NCBI GenBank assembly: GCA_031254315.1
Contig: JAIRUQ010000118.1
Location: 1-60,708, forward strand
Source of the DNA: Treponema sp.
GTDB taxonomy: Bacteria; Spirochaetota; Spirochaetia; Treponematales; Breznakiellaceae
DNA length: 60,708 nt
Direction: 5' to 3'
Positions 10,301 through 17,674 of the stretch are shown piece by piece. The translations under genes were made by a program, and so were the position numbers. Under the pieces are notes generated by a model. That model saw nothing but the letters and a program-made list of their open reading frames with translations. It made no database searches and was not told the DNA's origin. Every line of letters starts with the position of its first letter. Positions within the stretch are counted from its first letter, which is position 1.

Positions 10301-11062
10301 CCTTTTTATACACAATGTGAAACTATTAAAACTCCTGTTCTTAGTGATAATCACATAACACCGACATCATTTCATAAGCGGGAAAAAGAAAGCGCCGAAG
10401 AAGTGTCGTCCTCCTCGGCGGGAACATTAAACAATAATTTTCGTATCAACAGAGATTTCTCCGGTGAAAAATCAGATGATATTTTTAACAGAGTAGATTC
10501 TATTCTTGCCCGTTTTTCCCGAAGCGAAAATGAATCATCGGAAAGATTTAATTCCGGCAGTTTTGGAACTATCGCCCACATATGTGTTGCCTCTTATTTT
10601 AATAAAAAAGAGCCTATAATACCGTCAAATATTTCTTGTTTATTAAATCCGGCGGAAATGACAGCCCTTCTTGAAGCAGGCAAGGAACTCGCGGAGCGTT
10701 TTGTTGCCTCTCCCTTGGGAAAAATTACAGAAAAAGCAAAGCTGAGAGAGAGCGAGTTTCCATTCAGGACTTTGATGAAAAACAAAAAAGGCAAAGAAAT
10801 TTTTATTAACGGCACTATTGATTTATTTTTTGATGATACAAACTCAATTCATATAATTGATTTTAAAACCGACAACAGGGAAGAACCCTCGGACTACATA
10901 GCGCAAATGGCTTGTTATTATCACGCTATTTTGTCACTTTTCGCCGTCCCCGCGAAAAAAGATTGCCGTGTCTGGCTTTACTATCTGCGAACCGGTCATG
11001 CCGTAGAGGTAACCGAAAGGATCAAACAATTCAATCTTGAACAAAAAGCGTTTGATAGTTAA
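7358..11062 (+). CDS. addA: AddA-like UvrD-family helicase and nuclease
   Basis: Superfamily 1 helicase with a C-terminal nuclease, the motor subunit of AddAB. Walker A is AGAGSGKT (about residues 27-34), followed by LTLTFTKKAA. Motif II is DEFQD (about 390), motif III is VGDEKQSIYFFRGAD (about 430), motif V is TIHKSKGLEFPVV (about 783) and motif VI is YVGMTRARNELY (about 863). The nuclease residues lie in GTIDLFF and IIDFKTDN (about 1150-1175). A TTG at 7355 is in frame, but ATG at 7358 is chosen: GGAGA lies eight bases upstream and the TGATG overlap with addB is typical of coupling. The protein is 1234 aa, normal for AddA. Confidence 0.92.
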   Translation: MKGKVNTQELNEEQKNAAFCSGNAVVTAGAGSGKTRVLANRFVWLLTEKGYKANEILTLTFTKKAAVEMKKRIYNLVSQIAENETGIKAQRALSALDDFVHSRIQTLDSYSASIVKQCASRYGISPDFLIDEWRCKNLALEISYPFFLSHRNHPAVEILYLNNHPNTIVTDIFSDILFNYTRIDKPRDFLADVKTQFDILHNEWKNYSAEVKTILDNFERDINEDNDFLPDIVPLMAKYKREKIEIPPERNIREYFDSLLNTPVESAIEKAKTQPIQKTMVELLYFINSICTLSLKWGKRSNNPVKDNIKLLRKIFDGPLMSLSISCMQAGIIISFMSLLTELQSNYFERKRAEGVLTFRDVANLSRTILIEQEDIRQSEKEAFKAIMIDEFQDNNELQKDILFLLAEKPEKINKDIPSADDLSPDKLYFVGDEKQSIYFFRGADVSVFRKLKEEIKSAELPLKINYRSSVQLIGAFNAIFGGSNFDSQGKLPLFSFSSVFAPHKSLPLYEAGYAPLEAGCKNDGQLSVCVLNKNDNDGDDDSQLDAYENEAFFVAEKIKKLLTNNGKNNYQPHDIAILMRDSSHQNLYEKHLRSLNIPYTCEKINNLFYGGLINDIVSVLRLVAYPMDEAAYAEMLRSPFAGLSLAATALCMSIFCDKTKEAVPFDDKPLGFMNPLDKKKYNNGLKVFSSICEKSESKNISELVSELWYEEGYRYETEWHPQTTVYREVFDYLFHLAAKADAENQSLASFTDSMIALRDSGGQLSSDTAIPLERPSAVHLMTIHKSKGLEFPVVFLCCCGKKSRSDRGDLVYYSEETGIVFSPPPPPECREISPKRNNFFWELSSEEIKHKKTAELRRLLYVGMTRARNELYITGSLDISNNDEYDDFSLLLKNYINTKSEKTEKYIEGDSILNNDTLFGILLPSIVSHIPAEGLKKSPAFFNLEEIPRFSEEYIRKQLRKNLKLSNDQKGLNEFIKKVEPFYTQCETIKTPVLSDNHITPTSFHKREKESAEEVSSSSAGTLNNNFRINRDFSGEKSDDIFNRVDSILARFSRSENESSERFNSGSFGTIAHICVASYFNKKEPIIPSNISCLLNPAEMTALLEAGKELAERFVASPLGKITEKAKLRESEFPFRTLMKNKKGKEIFINGTIDLFFDDTNSIHIIDFKTDNREEPSDYIAQMACYYHAILSLFAVPAKKDCRVWLYYLRTGHAVEVTERIKQFNLEQKAFDS

Positions 11063-11103
11063 CATTTCTCACTTTTTATGTTATAATCAATCAGGAGAAC
11101 AAC

Positions 11104-12459
11104 ATGTACAAATTCAATCCAAAAGAACTATCCGATTTTGCGCAGGATTACGGGTTTCATTATAATAGCGTTGATCCGCAAGCCCTTGTAAAAGAGGTTC
11201 TAAGTGAAATGGAAAAGGGGCTTGAAGGCTCTGCCTCCAGCCTTGCCATGATTCCTTCGTATATTACTCCCGTTACGCGCATTCCTCAGGGAAAAACAGT
11301 TCTTGCTTTGGACGCGGGCGGAACCAATCTAAGAACAAGCCTTGTTCATTTTAACGAAAATGGCGAGGCTGTCGCGCAGGGAACAAATAAAACTCCGATG
11401 CCCGGCACAAACGGACAATTAACCGCGAAAGAATTCTTTGACGCTATTGCGGACGTTACCCTTCCCCTGCTCAAAGACACAAAAATAGAAGGGATTGGTT
11501 TTACTTTTTCCTATCCAATGAAAATTACCTCTGACGCAGACGGAATTCTTATGGCGTTTAGCAAAGAAGTAGACGCTCCCGATGTGATCGGAAAGGCAAT
11601 CGGTAAAGGGCTTAGAGACGCTCTTGCCGCAAAAGGCTGTACTTATGACGGACCAATTGTCCTTTTGAATGACACCGTCGCTACCCTGCTCTCCGGCTTT
11701 GCCACAATTTCACCTGACGGTGAGGGGGCGCGTACAAAAAACGATTTTGGCGTTGAAGGCGGACCTGTTATCGGGTTTATTTTAGGAACCGGTTTTAATA
11801 CCGCATACCCCGAAGCAAATATTCCAAAAATAAAATTTAATTCTCCTTCTTCGCCGCAAATAGTGGTATGCGAAAGCGGCAACTTCGATATTCGTTATCG
11901 CGGTCAGCTTGACAAGGAATATGACAGCACAACAAAAAACCCGGGCGGATTTTTTCTGGAAAAAGCGACAGCGGGAGCTTACCTTGGTCCTTTGACTCTG
12001 CACATTCTTAAACAGGCGATAAAAGATAAAGTTTTACAATTCAAGAGAGCCGATGAACTTCTTGCAATGCCCCATTTAGAAACAAGATTTCTAAATGAAT
12101 TTACCCACGCCCCTCTTTGTGCTCAAGGACCGCTTGGCTCTCTCTTCGCCCCTGATGAAAGCGACGCACTTGCCGCTGTTCAATATATCACTTCGATTGT
12201 TACAGAACGCGGCGCGCTTTTTTCAGCCGCGGTTGTAGCGGCGACCGTTGAAAAAATCAATTCAAGTTTTGAACCGTATTCCCCTGTCCGCATCGCCGTT
12301 GAGGGCACAACTTACATGATTTACAAAGGAATGCGCCGCTCACTTGAATCCTACCTTCATCAGATGTTATACAAAAACAAACCGTGCCCCTATGTTATTT
12401 CTCCGGTTCAGCAAGCCAGTCTTTTTGGAGCCGCAGTTGCGGCGTTAAGTAAAATTTAA
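11104..12459 (+). CDS. Hexokinase, eukaryotic-type family
   Basis: ATP-dependent hexose kinase of the classical hexokinase fold (hexokinase_1 plus hexokinase_2) rather than the bacterial GlcK or ROK families. Phosphate 1 motif: LALDAGGTNLRTSLV. Sugar-binding segment: GFTFSYPMKI. Phosphate 2 region: LNDTVATLLSG. Glycine-rich ILGTGFNTAYPE and a late VEGTTYMIYKG match the adenosine region. At 451 aa it has the length of a single hexokinase unit. A treponemal hexokinase of this type is known. GGAGA precedes the ATG; it lies 41 bases after addA and 10 before pepF in the same operon. Confidence 0.92.
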   Translation: MYKFNPKELSDFAQDYGFHYNSVDPQALVKEVLSEMEKGLEGSASSLAMIPSYITPVTRIPQGKTVLALDAGGTNLRTSLVHFNENGEAVAQGTNKTPMPGTNGQLTAKEFFDAIADVTLPLLKDTKIEGIGFTFSYPMKITSDADGILMAFSKEVDAPDVIGKAIGKGLRDALAAKGCTYDGPIVLLNDTVATLLSGFATISPDGEGARTKNDFGVEGGPVIGFILGTGFNTAYPEANIPKIKFNSPSSPQIVVCESGNFDIRYRGQLDKEYDSTTKNPGGFFLEKATAGAYLGPLTLHILKQAIKDKVLQFKRADELLAMPHLETRFLNEFTHAPLCAQGPLGSLFAPDESDALAAVQYITSIVTERGALFSAAVVAATVEKINSSFEPYSPVRIAVEGTTYMIYKGMRRSLESYLHQMLYKNKPCPYVISPVQQASLFGAAVAALSKI

Positions 12460-12469
12460 GGAAAATAAA

Positions 12470-14281
12470 ATGTCAGATAACGAACAGCGAATACCGTTAC
12501 GCAGTGAAATAGCAGAAGGCGATAAATGGGACCTTTCAAAACTTTTTTCGGATGATGAATCATGGAACACAGCCCTTGCGGAATTTGAAAAAAAGAGCGA
12601 AAAGATACCGTCTTTTCAGGGAACTTTAGGGAAGTCCGCGGATCACCTTGCGGATTTCCTTGATTTCTTTAAAGAGCTGAACATTTTAGAGGAGAGGCTG
12701 ATTTATTACGCGGAACTGCGTCAGCATGAAGATGAAGGCTCCGACACAGCAAGGACGATGACAGGCAAAATAACGATTGTCTCCGCGAAAGCAAGGACTG
12801 CCTCAGCATGGGAAGCTCCTGAAATAATAGCTATTCCTCAAAAAGATATGGAAACATTTCTAACGCATCAAAGAATCTGTGATTACAAAATTTATCTTCA
12901 AAAAATTATTCGGTATAAACCGTATATTTTAAGTGATAAAGAAGAGCGCATTATTGAAATGCATTCTGAAGCGGAAGGAACGTTACACAACACCTTTTCA
13001 GTACTCACCAATGTTGATTTTAACTTCGGCACAATCGACACACCTGAGGGAAAGCGTCCCCTTTCGCAGTCAACTTTATCCGTATTTCTGGAAAACACCG
13101 ACCGCGATCTGCGCCGTCGCGCTTATGAAACATTTTACGCCTGTTTCGACTCGCACAAGCACACTATCGCAAACCTCTATTCCGGCTCTGTAAAACAGGA
13201 CGTAATCAACGCACGTATAAGAGGTTATTCATCGGCGCGCGCCGCTTCTCTCTATACAGATAACGTAAGTGAAGAAGTTTATGACAACTTAATTTCTACA
13301 GTCAACGGTAAACTTGGCGCATTACACAAATATTACAGCCTTAGAAAGCGTGTGTTGAAATTAAGTGAATTACGCCACTATGACCTTCATGTCCCGATTG
13401 TTCCTACCGCAACTAAAAAGACAAGCTGGAATGAAGCGGTTGATCTTGTCTGTAATGCGCTGTCTCCGTTAGGTGATGAATACTGTTCTACGCTGAAAGG
13501 CGGACTTCTTGGACGATGGGCGGATCGTTATGAGAACAAGGGGAAAAGGTCAGGCGCTTTTTCAGCGGGAAGTTTTACGGCAGACCCCTATATTCTGATG
13601 AATTACAAGGATGAATCCATCCGCGATGTTTTCACTCTGGCGCATGAGGGAGGACATTCAATGCACTCATGGTATTCTGCGCATAACAATCCTTTTATGC
13701 ATTACAATTACACAATCTTTGAAGCCGAGGTAGCCAGTACGTTTAATGAAGAACTTCTTTTCCGTTATCTGCTAAAACAATATGACAACAAAGAAATGCG
13801 TCTTTACCTTGTCAACAAACATGCCGATGAACTGCTCGCTACGCTTTACAGGCAGACCATGTTCGCTGAATTTGAAAAGACAGCCCACGAATTTGAAGCA
13901 AACGGAGTGCCGCTTACAGTCGAGCTTTTACGCTCAGAGTACCGCAAACTGCTGGAAAAATATTTTGGTAGTGAAATGGTTCTTGAAGAGGCAAGTGATC
14001 TTGAAGGGTTAAGAATACCCCACTTCTACAGCGCGTTTTACGTTTATAAATACGCCACCGGAGTTTCCGCCGCGATCGCGCTTGCGGATCGTGTTGTTGA
14101 AGGCGGAAAAAAAGAAAGGGAAGATTATTTCGCCTTCTTAAAATCGGGCGGTTCACGCTTCCCTATTGAAGCGTTAAAAGTTGCGGGAGTGGACATGAGC
14201 AGACCCGATCCTGTAAACGCCGCCTGCGATGTTTTCGGGCGGCTTGTCGAAGAATTGTCAACACTTATGGAGGAAATATGA
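12470..14281 (+). CDS. pepF: Oligoendopeptidase F (M3 family)
   Basis: Cytoplasmic zinc oligopeptidase of the M3B family. The zinc site is AHEGGHSMHSW at about residue 390, with the third ligand in the following FEAEVAST. An N-terminal helical segment (WDLSKLFSDDESW) and the C-terminal SGGSRFPIEALKVAGVDM are hallmarks of PepF. At 603 aa it is of standard length. It starts 10 bases after hexokinase and overlaps the next gene by four bases (ATGA), so it is part of the addB-addA-hexokinase operon. Confidence 0.95.
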   Translation: MSDNEQRIPLRSEIAEGDKWDLSKLFSDDESWNTALAEFEKKSEKIPSFQGTLGKSADHLADFLDFFKELNILEERLIYYAELRQHEDEGSDTARTMTGKITIVSAKARTASAWEAPEIIAIPQKDMETFLTHQRICDYKIYLQKIIRYKPYILSDKEERIIEMHSEAEGTLHNTFSVLTNVDFNFGTIDTPEGKRPLSQSTLSVFLENTDRDLRRRAYETFYACFDSHKHTIANLYSGSVKQDVINARIRGYSSARAASLYTDNVSEEVYDNLISTVNGKLGALHKYYSLRKRVLKLSELRHYDLHVPIVPTATKKTSWNEAVDLVCNALSPLGDEYCSTLKGGLLGRWADRYENKGKRSGAFSAGSFTADPYILMNYKDESIRDVFTLAHEGGHSMHSWYSAHNNPFMHYNYTIFEAEVASTFNEELLFRYLLKQYDNKEMRLYLVNKHADELLATLYRQTMFAEFEKTAHEFEANGVPLTVELLRSEYRKLLEKYFGSEMVLEEASDLEGLRIPHFYSAFYVYKYATGVSAAIALADRVVEGGKKEREDYFAFLKSGGSRFPIEALKVAGVDMSRPDPVNAACDVFGRLVEELSTLMEEI

Positions 14282-15111
14282 CAAAGAAAGAAATTATAAC
14301 GGTAGAAGTAAAAGAGCCTGTTTATTTTCTTGATGAAGAAGTAACTTACGCGCAGGCGGACGCGTGGTTTGGGCACGTAACACGGGATTTAAGAATGGAT
14401 ATTATCTATCCCCAAACAGAGGGGTGCTATCCTTGCGTCATCTGGATATGCGGCGGAGCGTGGATGCAGATGAGCAAGAGTGCGCATCTGCCCTACTTGA
14501 CAGAACTTTCCCGTCGCGGCTTTGTAGTTGCCAGTGTTGATTACAGGCTTGGTCATGAATCTCCGTTTCCCGGTGCGTTAATCGACATAAAAGCCGCTGT
14601 CCGTTACCTTCGCGCTCACGCAAAACGCTATTCAATAAATACGGAGAAATTCGCCGTTATGGGAGAGTCGGCTGGCGGATATCTCGCGGCAATGACCGCC
14701 CTCACAGACAGCGATGAATTTGAAGCAGGCGAATATCTGAAACATTCAAGTGCGGTACAGGCGGCTTGCTGTTGGTATGCGCCGTGCGATTTAGTAAAAC
14801 TGGCAAAAGATAATCCTTTTATAATTATACCAACATTTTTAAACGGAGATATTAAGGATGATCACTACCAGCGTTTTATCAATCCTATTATTAATATTAC
14901 AGATAAAGCGCCGCCTTTTTTGCTACTGCACGGCACTGATGACCAGCTTGTCCCGTTTGAACAGAGCGAATTGTTTCACGAAGCGTTAATCGCCAAAAAG
15001 ATTGATACGCATTTGGTTGGCTTAAAAGGCGAAGACCACGCAGGACCGCAATTTTTCCAACAGCCTGTTTGGGATATAATAGCGGAATTTTTCAAGGATA
15101 CGTTAAAATAA
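14278..15111 (+). CDS. Alpha/beta hydrolase, esterase-like
   Basis: Serine hydrolase of the hormone-sensitive-lipase/BD-FAE type. The oxyanion segment is ICGGAWM (about residues 57-63, in place of HGGG), and the nucleophile elbow is GESAGGYLAA (serine about residue 131). The acid is probably in HGTDDQLVP (about 218) and the histidine in GEDHAG (about 252). No signal peptide is seen, so it is probably cytoplasmic. Substrate unknown; short-chain or carbohydrate esters are typical for the family. It overlaps pepF by four bases. Confidence 0.85.
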   Translation: MTKKEIITVEVKEPVYFLDEEVTYAQADAWFGHVTRDLRMDIIYPQTEGCYPCVIWICGGAWMQMSKSAHLPYLTELSRRGFVVASVDYRLGHESPFPGALIDIKAAVRYLRAHAKRYSINTEKFAVMGESAGGYLAAMTALTDSDEFEAGEYLKHSSAVQAACCWYAPCDLVKLAKDNPFIIIPTFLNGDIKDDHYQRFINPIINITDKAPPFLLLHGTDDQLVPFEQSELFHEALIAKKIDTHLVGLKGEDHAGPQFFQQPVWDIIAEFFKDTLK

Positions 15112-15123
15112 GAAAGAATAATT

Positions 15124-16095
15124 ATGAAAAAATATTTTAATTGTTTAGTTATTTTAGTTGTTTTACTTTTAGCTTCCTGCGATTTATTTCTTCCTAAATC
15201 TGCTAATGAAGAAGAAAATTTATTCCTAGATAGCTATCAGCCTTTTAGCAAAAATACACGAGCTGTAAATTTGCCGGAAGCCTCAACACTAAAATTGACT
15301 GATAATTTACCCAGAATAGACGGCGCTATCGCTCTGTATCCTCTTTATGCAACATTCGTACAGGCAGTATATCCGGAAGGAAAATATTCCAGAATGATAT
15401 ATAGTCATTCTCCTCCACCAATAGTAACCGTAGGCACTACACCCGATGCATATAGCGCTCTTATTAATGGATCAGCAGATATAATATTCTGCGCCGCTCC
15501 TTCCTCTGACCAAATAGAAACAGCAAGAGAAAAAGGCATTACCTTTAATTTAACTCCTATTGGAAAAGAGGCGTTTGTATTTTTTGTAAACAGGCGCAAC
15601 GACATTTCCAATCTGACAACAGAACAAATAAGAGGTATATATTCAGGAAGAATAACAAATTGGAGTGAAGTTGGGGGAAGAAAAGCAAGTATAAGAGCTT
15701 ATCAAAGACCCAAAAACAGCGGAAGCCAGACAATGCTTGAGGTAATTATGGGTGAAGAAATAATTATGAAGCCTATAACAGAAAACGCAATAAGAAGTAT
15801 GGATGGTATAATCACTCAAACAGCGGGATACAAAAATCGCAATAATGCGATCGGTTATTCATTTTTATTTTACACTACACAGATGATTAGAAACAATGAA
15901 ATTAAACTTTTATCTGTTGACGGTATCGTTCCATCAATAGAAACAATACAATCGGGAACATATCCGTATTCAGATTACTTTTACGCGATAACCACAAACA
16001 CACAAAATGAAAATGTCAGCCGATTTATCCAATGGATATTATCCGAACAGGGACAGTACCTCGTAGGAGAAACAGGTTATGTGCCGTTGAATTGA
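15124..16095 (+). CDS. PstS-like substrate-binding lipoprotein
   Basis: The signal peptide MKKYFNCLVILVVLLLASC has a good lipobox (LLASC), so this is a lipoprotein. The mature part has the periplasmic binding protein fold of the PstS family: IDGAIALYPLYATFVQAVYP, then ALINGSADIIFCAAPS, GKEAFVFFVN, IRGIYSGRITNWSEVGG and NSGSQTMLEVIMG. These segments are where PstS binds phosphate, but no pst transporter genes are nearby, so the ligand is uncertain. It starts 12 bases after the hydrolase and is the last gene of the operon. Confidence 0.85.
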   Translation: MKKYFNCLVILVVLLLASCDLFLPKSANEEENLFLDSYQPFSKNTRAVNLPEASTLKLTDNLPRIDGAIALYPLYATFVQAVYPEGKYSRMIYSHSPPPIVTVGTTPDAYSALINGSADIIFCAAPSSDQIETAREKGITFNLTPIGKEAFVFFVNRRNDISNLTTEQIRGIYSGRITNWSEVGGRKASIRAYQRPKNSGSQTMLEVIMGEEIIMKPITENAIRSMDGIITQTAGYKNRNNAIGYSFLFYTTQMIRNNEIKLLSVDGIVPSIETIQSGTYPYSDYFYAITTNTQNENVSRFIQWILSEQGQYLVGETGYVPLN

Positions 16096-16143
16096 GTTTG
16101 TTCATGTGCTAAAGAGAAATAGGGAAAAACATTAAAAAAATAC

Positions 16144-16172
16144 TTGACAAAATAAATATTATAAGATAATAT
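16144..16172 (+). promoter_or_regulatory. Sigma-70-type promoter with leaderless geometry
   Basis: TTGACA (16144-16149), a 17-base spacer and TAATAT (16167-16172). The ATG of the next gene lies seven bases later, which is where transcription should begin. No ribosome binding site exists between promoter and ATG. Confidence 0.7.
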
Positions 16173-16179
16173 TAATAAT

Positions 16180-17199
16180 ATGAAAACAAAAAATATTATT
16201 ATTTTCATAATAATCCAACTACTTTTTACCCAATTTCTGTTTGCACAGAATAATTTAAATGAAGAGTATCTGGAGAAAGACCTTCAAATATTTACTAATT
16301 TTTTGCCTATTTTAGAATCAGGTGAATTTGATTTAACTACATTAATGAAAATTAATGATATAAGAATTTCAGATGAATATGGTAACCTTGGATTGGGATA
16401 TAATAAAACAGCATATCATCTGACTGGCGGATATACTGTAATAACAACGAGGCTGTTATTAAATCCAGACAATTTAATTATAAAATATAGAATAAATATT
16501 TCTTATCATAATATAAATGTTTTCAATGTTCTTAATGAAAGACTTAATTTATATTATTTATTATCTCATTACAAAGAAAATAGAATATATGATTATATAA
16601 TATTTGAATTAGAAGAAACTAATGAAGAATTATTTTCAGAAATGATGAGCTGTTTTCATGAATATTTTGGAATTAACGGAGAGGTTGTTATTCCATCTGC
16701 TATCTCTAATGATTATTCTTTATTAACCGATCCATTTAATGAAGATATTTATGGACATATTGTTGGTTATGTAGCCAGTGTTCCAAGTTTCCGATCAGCA
16801 ATAGAAAGAATTAAGAAAGAAAAAAATAACGATATATTAGTCCTTATTATGGCTTCACCAAATCCAACAGGAAGGATTTATGCTATTGAAGCAATTAGTA
16901 ATGGCAATGTAAATAATATAAAGAAGAATAGAAGATACTCAAATATATTAAATCGAATTTATAAATTAAAAATTCCAATTGAAGCTGGAGCCGGATGTAT
17001 CGTATTTAGTATAACAATAGATTCAAATAAAAAATTAACTGAAGCAATGAATTACACAGGTTTCCCTAATGAAGATGAATATGGGGATGAAATAAAATCA
17101 AATGAAAATGTATATATAATTATAATTGGAGGAATAATAGGTATAATTGGGATAGGAGTTGGATTATTAATAAATAGAAAAACGCCCCACTTCGCCTAA
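16180..17199 (+). CDS. Hypothetical secreted protein, AT-rich
   Basis: I do not recognise this 339-residue protein. It begins with a signal peptide (MKTKNIIIFIIIQLLFTQF, cleavage likely after LFAQ). It ends with a strongly hydrophobic segment (about residues 312-330, built of I and G) followed by NRKTPHFA, so it is probably held in the membrane by its C-terminus. The base composition is much more AT-rich than its neighbours, and it has its own consensus promoter, both suggesting recent acquisition. It sits between the addB operon and two tRNA genes. Confidence 0.65.
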   Translation: MKTKNIIIFIIIQLLFTQFLFAQNNLNEEYLEKDLQIFTNFLPILESGEFDLTTLMKINDIRISDEYGNLGLGYNKTAYHLTGGYTVITTRLLLNPDNLIIKYRINISYHNINVFNVLNERLNLYYLLSHYKENRIYDYIIFELEETNEELFSEMMSCFHEYFGINGEVVIPSAISNDYSLLTDPFNEDIYGHIVGYVASVPSFRSAIERIKKEKNNDILVLIMASPNPTGRIYAIEAISNGNVNNIKKNRRYSNILNRIYKLKIPIEAGAGCIVFSITIDSNKKLTEAMNYTGFPNEDEYGDEIKSNENVYIIIIGGIIGIIGIGVGLLINRKTPHFA

Positions 17200-17280
17200 C
17201 GGCAACTAGGGTTACGAAAAAATCCAGTCGGGCTTGTACCAGAAAAGCCGCATTCTTAGCAAAACATGTAAACTTTCTTT

Positions 17281-17352
17281 CGGGCAACCCGGATTTGAAC
17301 CGGGGACCTCTTGGTCCCGAACCAAGCGCGCTACCAACTGCGCTACTGCCCG
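17281..17352 (-). tRNA. tRNA-Pro (anticodon CGG)
   Basis: The minus strand folds as a complete 72-nt cloverleaf. The acceptor is CGGGCAG with TTGCCCG, the D stem is GCGC/GCGC, the anticodon stem is CTTGG/CCAAG with loop TTCGGGA (anticodon CGG, reading CCG), and the T arm is CCCGG-TTCAAAT-CCGGG. CCA is not encoded. It lies about 300 bases from proS, which charges it. Confidence 0.95.
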
Positions 17353-17363
17353 TGAAAAAAAAA

Positions 17364-17489
17364 GGCTGTCCAAGAAGTAAGAATTTTACCACGGAGGACA
17401 CGGAGTTTCACGGAGAAAGAAGCAAAAACATATCAAAACTCCGTGTTTCTCCGTGTACTCCGTGGTTTAATATTCTTCTCGGACAGTCC
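17364..17489. repeat. Long inverted repeat with CACGGAG core
   Basis: The ends GGCTGTCCAAGAAG (17364 on) and CTTCTCGGACAGTCC (ending 17489) are inverted copies. Inside are direct CACGGAG units on the left arm and their complements (CTCCGTG) on the right arm, so the 126 bases form one long hairpin. It fills the gap between tRNA-Pro and tRNA-Asp. Related arms occur at about 31390-31425 and 34445-34535. Confidence 0.75.
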
Positions 17490-17498
17490 CTTCCTCTA

Positions 17499-17573
17499 CG
17501 GGAGCGACGGGGCTTGAACCCGCGATCTCCGGCTTGACAGGCCAGCGTGATAAACCAGCTTCACTACGCCCCC
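17499..17573 (-). tRNA. tRNA-Asp (anticodon GTC)
   Basis: The minus strand folds as a 75-nt cloverleaf. The acceptor is GGGGGCG with CGCTCCC (one G-U pair) and discriminator G. The anticodon stem is CTGGC/GCCGG with loop CTGTCAA (anticodon GTC), and the T loop is TTCAAGC. CCA is not encoded. Confidence 0.95.
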
Positions 17574-17674
17574 AATGTTCCCTCAACTTATCAAAAATAA
17601 AAAATTTAGTCAACCCCTGCCCTATGCTTTCCGCTATTTTCAAAAAGTCCAAAACTTGCTAGACTGACCGTACT

